In this document: positions 4,907 to 10,468 of the stretch, one piece after another
Position numbering within the stretch: the stretch's first letter is position 1
Layout of the letters: every line of letters begins with the position of its first letter
Assembly: GCA_007122505.1 (NCBI GenBank)
Contig: SKTQ01000239.1
Coordinates: 1-10,468, forward strand
Direction: 5' to 3'
From: Bacteroidales bacterium
GTDB lineage: Bacteria > Bacteroidota > Bacteroidia > Bacteroidales > UBA7960
Length of the DNA: 10,468 nucleotides
Program-made: the position numbers and the translations under genes
Notes under the pieces: model-generated
What the model was told of the DNA's origin: nothing
The model's database searches: none
What the model saw: only the letters and a program-made list of their open reading frames with translations

Positions 4907-6871
4907 TCAAACAGTTTGCCGCCCAAGTTCGCGATAGCGTGTATAGCAGATCCGTAGGTCTGTTTCCAACTTGTAATCTTTCGCATACAGGCTGTTCAGG
5001 TTGTCCAGTGTGTCTTCTTTCAATTGCTTATTTCTGATCAGATCGCCCGGAGCCAGCACCCCTTCGCGCAGCGGGGGTAACTGAATCTGCCTGGCGGTTC
5101 GATGGTAACCAACCCATGAACTTTTTCCTGCCAACACCCTGAATACATTCTTCAGAAATCCAAGCCTGTGTTTTTGAAGGACAAGGTGGACCGGAAGAGT
5201 CATCAACAGCAGCATTGACAATGCAATATCGAATAGTCGTTTGTTTCTTTTATTAGATGGCCGGTTAATGGCATTTACATTGATGGTAAAGAGGTCACCA
5301 AAAGTGTCAATGCTGTTGCTTCCAATGATAAATAGACTTTCCGGGGGGGCAATTTTGAAATGCACCTGTTTGCTTTGCAGCTCCGACATATGGCTGATAA
5401 TGGTTTGCGACGGGATATCACCTGCACAAAAAATCACTTCATTGATCCTGTAGATATCGATGATCTCCTTTATGTCTTTGGCATCTCCCAGGTAGCCTTC
5501 TGTAAGGGGTTTGTGTTCCTTGAACGACACCATTCCGATAAATGAGGTGTTGCCGCTTTGTCTGAGCATTTGCAGAATGCGTGCTGCCTCTTTCCCGTCG
5601 CCGGCAATCAGCACTCTTTTGTTTTCGGGGGCACTCAGGTGCAGGGTTTTATGCTTAAGAAGGGTATACAAGGTTCGTGTAATGATCATGGCGAATAGTG
5701 CCCATACACTACCCAGCAGGATCAATGCCCTTGAAAACCGGTATTCGATGGGTAACAGGGCGTAGATCACCAGTATGGCGATGGTGCCGATGCCGATTCC
5801 ACGCACCAACCGAAACAAGCTTACCGGCTTGTCGTAGCCACCACTGATGTATGTAGCGGAGAGCCAGAATACGATGTATGCCGGCACGAAAAAGCCCATA
5901 AATTCCGGCGGATAATAGGTGGACTCAGCGGCAAAGATCTGATGACCCCAGTAATTCTTCAGGTAAAAGAATCCGCCATAAATCAGTCCTGCATCAACAG
6001 CCGGCCAGAATATCCGCCTGAAAAACCGGGCCAGAATCGCAACAAATGCCCTGAAGTAGATAGCCAGGTTGATCAAAAAGGAAAAGGCCCTGGCATTTTT
6101 CTGTGAAAAATGCTTTCGTGCAAAAATGATCATGGCATTGTAGAAAACCATAACATAATTTACACTGCTTTTCTTGGTACTTTCACCCTTATAGTGTATA
6201 ATCCTCGTGCCGGGATAATAGTAATTCCTGTATCCTGCTTTTACGATTCGGTGAGAAAGATCGATGTCCTCCCCATACATAAAGAAGGCTTCATCCAGCA
6301 GGCCTGTTTTTTCCAGCGCTTCTTTTCTGAGCAGCATAAATGCGCCCGACAACACCTCTACCTGATGGGTTTTCTCTTTATCCAGAAATCCAAGGTGATA
6401 TTTGCCAAATGTTTTTGATTTTGGAAAAAGTGCTGAAAGTCCGAATATTTTTGAGAATGCCACTCCGGGGGTGGGCAATCCCCGTTTCGATTCCGGCAGG
6501 AAGCGGCCCTGCCCGTCAAGCATTTTTACGCCCAGGGCTCCGGCGTCGGGATGATCGTCCATAAAAGCCACAACCTTCGGTAATGTGTCATCTTCAACAA
6601 CCGTGTCGGGATTCAACAGCAGAATGTATTTGCCTTTTGCCTGTCGGATGGCCTGGTTGTTGGCTTTGCTGAACCCCAGGTTTTCGCGGTTGGCAATGAG
6701 CTTTACACCGGGAAACTTCTCTTTAACCATCTCCACCGATCCATCCACGGAGTGATTGTCCACAACAAACACTTCCATGTTCAGTCCCTGTCCCGACCTG
6801 AATACCGACTGCAGGCATTGTTGCAGGAAGTATTGCACATTATAGTTTACAATCACAATGGATAGTTGCAT
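4907..6871 (-). CDS. GT2 glycosyltransferase fused to a degenerate glycosylphosphotransferase-like membrane region
   Basis: A 654-residue envelope protein. Residues 1 to about 230 are a family-2 glycosyltransferase of the rhamnosyltransferase type: SIVIVNYN at the start, VVDNHSVDGS, the metal/nucleotide motif LLNPDT (D89), GAFMLLRKEAL, and FFMYGEDIDLSHRI. Residues about 260-415 hold roughly five hydrophobic helices, including FMGFFVPAYIVFWLSATYIS and ALILLGSVWALFAMIITRTL. A Rossmann-like segment begins at RVLIAGDGKEAARIL (about 425), as in polyprenyl glycosylphosphotransferases. The tail starts like their catalytic domain (NKRLFDIALSMLLLM) but lacks the expected ERxG and KFRSM catalytic stretches, reading instead FRVLAGKSSWVGYH and LREGVLAPGDLI. 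I infer transfer of a sugar in cell-surface polysaccharide synthesis, with no active phosphotransferase. Only 2 bp separate it from recR, so the two are co-transcribed. Confidence 0.85.
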   Translation of the reverse strand: MQLSIVIVNYNVQYFLQQCLQSVFRSGQGLNMEVFVVDNHSVDGSVEMVKEKFPGVKLIANRENLGFSKANNQAIRQAKGKYILLLNPDTVVEDDTLPKVVAFMDDHPDAGALGVKMLDGQGRFLPESKRGLPTPGVAFSKIFGLSALFPKSKTFGKYHLGFLDKEKTHQVEVLSGAFMLLRKEALEKTGLLDEAFFMYGEDIDLSHRIVKAGYRNYYYPGTRIIHYKGESTKKSSVNYVMVFYNAMIIFARKHFSQKNARAFSFLINLAIYFRAFVAILARFFRRIFWPAVDAGLIYGGFFYLKNYWGHQIFAAESTYYPPEFMGFFVPAYIVFWLSATYISGGYDKPVSLFRLVRGIGIGTIAILVIYALLPIEYRFSRALILLGSVWALFAMIITRTLYTLLKHKTLHLSAPENKRVLIAGDGKEAARILQMLRQSGNTSFIGMVSFKEHKPLTEGYLGDAKDIKEIIDIYRINEVIFCAGDIPSQTIISHMSELQSKQVHFKIAPPESLFIIGSNSIDTFGDLFTINVNAINRPSNKRNKRLFDIALSMLLLMTLPVHLVLQKHRLGFLKNVFRVLAGKSSWVGYHRTARQIQLPPLREGVLAPGDLIRNKQLKEDTLDNLNSLYAKDYKLETDLRICYTRYRELGRQTV

Positions 6872-6873
6872 GG

Positions 6874-7497
6874 CTATGAATGGCTTGTTTTGTCGTATGC
6901 TGTACGATAGATGATCGATCGTCCGAGGGTAACCTCGTCGGCGTATTCCAGTTCGTCGCCGATGGCAATGCCCCTGGCAATTGCTGATACTTTCAGATCA
7001 AAAACCTTGAGCTTTTTAAACAGGTAAAAATTGGTTGTATCCCCTTCCATGGTGGTACTTAAGGCAAAGATCACTTCTTTGACCTCCTCATTGCCGGTCA
7101 GTCTTTCTACCAGGGCACCGATGGTCAGATCAGCCGGTCCGATCCCATCCATAGGGGAAATAATACCACCCAGCACATGGTACAGGCCGTGGTATTGCCC
7201 GGTGTTCTCAATGGCGATCACGTCGCGGATGTCTTCGACGACGCAAATCATTGACCTGTCTCGGCGTGATGAACTGCAAATATCGCAACGGACACTGTCA
7301 GAGATATTGTGGCATTCTTCGCAGTAAACCACCTGATTGTGCAACTGCATGAGGGCTTCCGAAAAACGGCCGATGGTGTCACTGTCTTGCTTAAGCATAT
7401 GCAGGACAAGTCTCAGGGCTGTTTTTTTGCCAATTCCGGGCAGCCGCGAAAACTCCTCAACAGCTGTCTGTAACAATTTGGACGAAAAATTCTCCAT
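6874..7497 (-). CDS. recR: recombination mediator protein RecR
   Basis: A 207-residue cytosolic protein of normal length that works with RecO (and RecF) to load RecA on gapped DNA during recombinational repair. Seen in order: a helix-hairpin-helix with LPGIGKKTALRL (residues 19-30); a four-cysteine zinc motif, C59-x2-C62 and C71-x2-C74; a Toprim domain beginning ICVVEDIRDVIAIE and including YHVLGGIISPMDGIGP; and the ending TLGRSIIYRTAY. I chose the ATG at 7497, giving MENFSSKLL as in other Bacteroidota RecR proteins. A TTG at 7512 is in frame but lies at or before the predicted transcription start. The gene is first in a tight pair with the glycosyltransferase, a pairing that looks positional rather than functional. 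Confidence 0.96.
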   Translation of the reverse strand: MENFSSKLLQTAVEEFSRLPGIGKKTALRLVLHMLKQDSDTIGRFSEALMQLHNQVVYCEECHNISDSVRCDICSSSRRDRSMICVVEDIRDVIAIENTGQYHGLYHVLGGIISPMDGIGPADLTIGALVERLTGNEEVKEVIFALSTTMEGDTTNFYLFKKLKVFDLKVSAIARGIAIGDELEYADEVTLGRSIIYRTAYDKTSHS

Positions 7498-7514
7498 AAA
7501 CAAAATAACCAAAA

Positions 7515-7545
7515 CAAAGATATTGCCTGTAATTGCTGATTCGAA
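7515..7545 (-). promoter_or_regulatory. recR promoter
   Basis: On the minus strand TATCTTTG (7522-7515) is an exact match to the Bacteroidota -7 consensus TAnnTTTG. TTCG (7545-7542), one base from the -33 TTTG, lies exactly 19 nt upstream. Transcription would start near 7508, leaving a very short leader before the ATG at 7497. Confidence 0.6.
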
Positions 7546-7633
7546 TAACCACGATCAGTGTCAAAAACAGCCGGCAATACTCAGTCAGTCAAAGTTAACA
7601 ATAATTGCTGCGCACAAAGATAAAATCTTTGGC

Positions 7634-7641
7634 TATTTTTG
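7634..7641 (+). promoter_or_regulatory. -7 box of the symporter promoter
   Basis: TATTTTTG matches TAnnTTTG exactly and stands 28 bp before the symporter ATG. No clear -33 TTTG lies at 19-20 nt. Directly upstream is a small palindrome, CAAAGAT-AAA-ATCTTTG (7615-7631), which occupies the spacer and could be an operator. Confidence 0.5.
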
Positions 7642-7669
7642 TCACATCAAATGAAATCACTGCCAAATT

Positions 7670-9133
7670 ATGACCCCTGCACTGATCCTTCTCACCTTTA
7701 TTATATATACTTCACTGCTTTTTTTTATTTCCAGGCTTACCATCCGGAAAAAATCCAATAACGAGACATATTTTTTGGGGAACAGGAATTCTCCATGGTA
7801 TGTGGTCGCATACGGGATGATCGGTGCTTCCTTGTCGGGGGTTACTTTTATGTCTGTTCCTGGCCTGGTGCACCTGGAACAATTCTCGTATATGGTGCTT
7901 GTGCTTGGATACCTTGCCGGTTACGCCGTAATAGCCGGCGTCTTGCTGCCCTTGTATTACAAGCTGAACCTCACATCCATATATTCTTACCTGGAGCAAC
8001 GCTTTGGTTTTTCCTCATACAAAACCGGTGCATTCTATTTTGTTGTCAGCCGGTTGATTGGCAGTTCATTCAGGATGTTTTTGGTGGTGATCGTATTGCA
8101 ACGGTTTGTCTTTGACGGCTGGGGTATCCCCATGGCTGCAACGGTGTCTCTTTTTATGATCCTGATACTTTTGTACACATTTCGCGGGGGAATAAAAACC
8201 ATTGTATGGACCGACACCCTTCAGACTACCTTCATGATCAGTGCGGTGATTATCAGTATTATTTTGATCTCCAGGCATCTTGACATGGGCCTTGGAGAAT
8301 TGATTTCAGAAGCGGGTAATCGTGGCTATACGAACTTATTCGTATTTGACATTAATGATCCCCGGTTTTTTCTTAAGCAGTTCTTTGCGGGAATGTTTAT
8401 CACCATTGTAATGACAGGTCTGGATCAGGATATGATGCAAAAGAACCTCAGCTGCAGAAGCTTGCGTGATGCACAAAAAAATGTGCTGACTTTCGGGGCT
8501 GTTCTGATACCCATCAACCTGATGTTTCTGTTCCTGGGTTCTGTGCTATGGATCTTTGCTTTCAAGGAGGGGATCGTACTGGGGCCCGGACAGACATCCG
8601 ACGAATTGTTTCCCACCATTGCGTTGCAGCATCTGGGGGTGCTTGCCGGTCTGACCTTCTTTTTTGGTTTGGTCTCAGCGGCCTATTCCAGTGCCGACGG
8701 AACGCTCACGGCACTAACAACGGTTTTTTGCATTGACTTTCTTGGGCTGAAGAGAAAAAAGGGGGTGACCGAAGAAAAAATCACAAGTATCCGTTACAGG
8801 GTGCATATTATGTTTGCTTTTTTGATGATGTTGATTATCATCGGTTATGGTGCAATCAACAACCAGGCACTTATCAGCACCCTGTTTACCATAGCAGGTT
8901 ATACTTATGGGCCGCTGCTGGGACTATATTTTGTTGGCCTCTACACCAAATGGAAAGTGAGGGATCGCTATGTCCCCATAGTAGCTGTATTATCACCGCT
9001 AATGAGCTTTTTGCTCAGCACGAATTCCCAGTGGCTATTCAATGGTTATCGTTTTGGATTTGAAATACTGATCGTCAACGGTTTATTCACCATCTTTGGA
9101 TTGTATCTGCTGAGAAAAAAGCCCGGCATTTGA
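7670..9133 (+). CDS. sodium:solute symporter (SSS/SSF family)
   Basis: A 487-residue inner-membrane transporter coupling sodium entry to uptake of a solute. It is hydrophobic throughout, with about 13 predicted membrane segments, the first at residues 3-22 (ALILLTFIIYTSLLFFISRL). Family landmarks: the cytoplasmic loop KKSNNETYFLGNRNSPWY, the next helix with GMIGASLSGVTFMSVPG, FRGGIKTIVWTDTLQ in the middle, MTGLDQDMMQKNLSCRSLRD, and the sodium-site helix with FFFGLVSAAYSSADGTLTAL. The substrate cannot be assigned; Bacteroidota members serve sugars, sialic acid, amino acids and other solutes. The only plus-strand gene here, it diverges from recR and ends inside a shared terminator hairpin. The ATG at 7670 follows a perfect -7 box by 28 bp. 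Confidence 0.92.
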   Translation: MTPALILLTFIIYTSLLFFISRLTIRKKSNNETYFLGNRNSPWYVVAYGMIGASLSGVTFMSVPGLVHLEQFSYMVLVLGYLAGYAVIAGVLLPLYYKLNLTSIYSYLEQRFGFSSYKTGAFYFVVSRLIGSSFRMFLVVIVLQRFVFDGWGIPMAATVSLFMILILLYTFRGGIKTIVWTDTLQTTFMISAVIISIILISRHLDMGLGELISEAGNRGYTNLFVFDINDPRFFLKQFFAGMFITIVMTGLDQDMMQKNLSCRSLRDAQKNVLTFGAVLIPINLMFLFLGSVLWIFAFKEGIVLGPGQTSDELFPTIALQHLGVLAGLTFFFGLVSAAYSSADGTLTALTTVFCIDFLGLKRKKGVTEEKITSIRYRVHIMFAFLMMLIIIGYGAINNQALISTLFTIAGYTYGPLLGLYFVGLYTKWKVRDRYVPIVAVLSPLMSFLLSTNSQWLFNGYRFGFEILIVNGLFTIFGLYLLRKKPGI

Positions 9134-9147
9134 TGATGCCGGGCTTT
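9115..9147. terminator. bidirectional intrinsic terminator between the symporter and aminotransferase genes
   Basis: GCCCGGCAT (9121-9129) pairs perfectly with ATGCCGGGC (9136-9144) around a 6-nt loop. AAAAAA (9115-9120) on one side and TTT (9145-9147) on the other extend the stem. Read on the minus strand it ends in TTTTTT, a strong terminator for the aminotransferase gene. On the plus strand the T-run is shorter. The symporter stop codon TGA (9131-9133) lies in the loop. Confidence 0.85.
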
Positions 9148-9175
9148 CTGGTCTGTTTATTGGTTATTGATAAGA

Positions 9176-10195
9176 TCAATCTACGAAGCTAACCCATCCA
9201 TGGGTATCCGGTTCTTCGCCGTATTGTATGGCCTGTAATTTTTTGAAAAGTTTTGTTGACCATGGGCCGGCTTTTCCCGGATCGCCAAAGGTATAGGTTT
9301 CACCGGTTTCTCTGTCCACAATTTTACCGATAGGGGATATGATGGCTGCGGTACCGCATGCACCTGCTTCTTCGAAGGTGCTGAGCTCCTCTACCGGTAC
9401 TTCCCTGCGTTCCACCTTCATGCCCATGTCTTCTGCTATTTGCATCAGGCTCATATTGGTGATGGATGGTAAAATAGAATCAGACTTTGGTGTGATGTAG
9501 GTGTTGTTTTTAATGCCAAAGAAATTTGCAGGCCCGGCTTCATCAATATACTTTTTCTCTTTTGCTTCCAGGAAAATAACCGAAGCATATCCTTCTGCCT
9601 TGGCTCTTTCGGATGCGCGCAGGCTGCCGGCATAATTACCGCCTACCTTGATATGTCCGGTGCCGAGTGGTGCCGCACGATCGTAATCGCGTACGATCTG
9701 CATGGTTACCGGGTTGAATCCTTCCTTGAAATAGGGCCCAACAGGACCAACAAACACCATGAAGAGATATTCCTTAGCCGGGTTCACACCAACCTGAATG
9801 CCCGTTCCGATAAGCAGTGGCCGAATATACAATGCTGCGCCATGACCGAAGGGTGGCACATACTGTTCATTTAATTTTACAGCTTTTGAAACCATTGTAT
9901 GGAAAAGGTTCTCCGGAACCCTGGCCATCAAAACGCCATCGGCTGATCGCTGCATTCGGTTGGCATTCTCATCCCAGCGAAACAGTCGTACCTTTTCGTC
10001 TTTGCCGCGATAAGCCTTCATCCCTTCAAATGCTTCCTGTCCGTAGTGCAGGCAGGTAGCTGCCATGTGGATGTTGATGGTGGGTGAGGAAGAAACTTCT
10101 ATCTCTCCCCACTTTCCATCACGGTAATAACATCTTACATTGTAGTCGGTTGGGAAATAACCAAAGGGTAGTTTTCCCCATTCTATGTTTTGCAT
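9176..10195 (-). CDS. ilvE: branched-chain amino acid aminotransferase
   Basis: A 339-residue PLP-dependent fold-type IV transaminase that moves the amino group between glutamate and the keto acids of leucine, isoleucine and valine in the cytosol. The PLP lysine is K183 in GHIKVGGNYAGSL. Other class IV marks are CLHYGQEAFEGMKAYR near residues 48-63, LFRWDENANRMQRSA, YIRPLLIGTG, IDEAGPANFFGI and GACGTAAIISPIG. The length fits the long (eukaryotic-like, BCAT type II) form common in Bacteroidota. The start at the ATG at 10195 gives the normal MQNIEWGKLPFGYFPTDYN beginning. No other isoleucine/valine biosynthesis gene is in the window. It converges with the symporter gene on the hairpin at 9115-9147. 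Confidence 0.95.
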   Translation of the reverse strand: MQNIEWGKLPFGYFPTDYNVRCYYRDGKWGEIEVSSSPTINIHMAATCLHYGQEAFEGMKAYRGKDEKVRLFRWDENANRMQRSADGVLMARVPENLFHTMVSKAVKLNEQYVPPFGHGAALYIRPLLIGTGIQVGVNPAKEYLFMVFVGPVGPYFKEGFNPVTMQIVRDYDRAAPLGTGHIKVGGNYAGSLRASERAKAEGYASVIFLEAKEKKYIDEAGPANFFGIKNNTYITPKSDSILPSITNMSLMQIAEDMGMKVERREVPVEELSTFEEAGACGTAAIISPIGKIVDRETGETYTFGDPGKAGPWSTKLFKKLQAIQYGEEPDTHGWVSFVD

Positions 10196-10291
10196 AATAT
10201 GAATGATTAGTGAATGAATAGGATACCGTGCTAAATTATAATATTATTTGGAATATTCAGGCCCTTTCTGTGTATTTATTTTTGAATAAAC

Positions 10292-10312
10292 AAAAAGCAG
10301 AGATTAAACTGC
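10292..10312 (-). terminator. weak terminator candidate after the carboxypeptidase gene
   Basis: On the minus strand GCAG (10312-10309) can pair with CTGC (10300-10297) around 8 nt and is followed by TTTTT. The stem is only 4 bp, so this is tentative. The gap 10196-10330 otherwise shows only an imperfect -7-like box for the aminotransferase gene (TAATTTAG, minus strand, 10238-10231). Confidence 0.25.
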
Positions 10313-10330
10313 CTGAACTGGCGTCGGCTT

Positions 10331-10468
10331 TTACTGGTGCAGGGTAATGGAGTCCATCAGCTGCAGGATTTTGCGGCGCATGGTTGCAGCGTTTCCATCA
10401 TAGTGATTAACGATGATGACAAAGGCTGCGAGGTTCCCGTTTTGCATGGTTGTATAGCCGGCATATCC
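10331..10468 (-). CDS. D-alanyl-D-alanine carboxypeptidase (PBP4, peptidase S13 family), C-terminal fragment
   Basis: Only the last 45 codons and the TAA stop are present; the gene continues beyond the right edge. The residues AGYTTMQNGNLAAFVIIVNH followed by YDGNAATMRRKILQLMD match the end of PBP4/DacB-type enzymes, where a G-Y-h-x-T-x-x-G-x-x-h-A-F strand leads into a VNNY-like segment and a final helix carrying RRK. Full-length members are periplasmic enzymes that trim or cleave peptidoglycan cross-links. The catalytic serine motifs are outside the window, so activity cannot be judged. Confidence 0.72.
   Translation of the reverse strand, partial: GYAGYTTMQNGNLAAFVIIVNHYDGNAATMRRKILQLMDSITLHQ

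Noticed and set aside
7498..7512. TTG at 7512 as the recR start
   Set aside because: It lies at or before the predicted transcription start, and the ATG at 7497 gives the usual RecR N-terminus.

Overview
The window looks like a chromosomal segment of a member of the Bacteroidota. The evidence is a housekeeping gene set with Bacteroidota-style sequences, intergenic promoters of the TAnnTTTG (-7) type, few Shine-Dalgarno sites, and a recR / glycosyltransferase / sodium-solute symporter grouping. A more precise taxon cannot be read from the sequence. All genes lie on the minus strand except the symporter.

Region by region. Positions 1-1397 form a small accessory patch. It holds the 5' end of a GxxExxY-family gene (1-102) and two tandem, paralogous ORF6N-domain genes (236-730 and 765-1397). 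A 99-bp palindromic repeat is present in two nearly identical copies (128-226 and 796-894), one at the 3' edge of each ORF6N gene. Positions 1398-1703 are an AT-rich gap with no convincing gene. Positions 1704-4619 carry a fumarylacetoacetate-hydrolase-family enzyme, a DnaQ-like DEDDh exonuclease and a lipoyl-bearing 2-oxo acid dehydrogenase E2 subunit. After another gap (4620-4906) come a membrane glycosyltransferase (4907-6871) and recR (6874-7497), which form a tight pair. The divergent symporter (7670-9133) and the branched-chain aminotransferase gene (9176-10195) converge on one shared bidirectional terminator. The right edge holds the 3' end of a PBP4-type D-Ala-D-Ala carboxypeptidase gene.

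How it fits together. Most of the window is ordinary housekeeping: amino acid and keto-acid metabolism, DNA repair and the cell envelope. The unusual part is the left 1.4 kb. There, duplicated ORF6N genes appear to end exactly where a palindromic repeat begins, the repeat is read in frame as protein in one copy, and both genes carry a perfect coding-region hairpin whose stem differs by compensating base changes. No CRISPR array, tRNA, rRNA or intact insertion sequence was seen, and I do not find a clear, complete new biological system.
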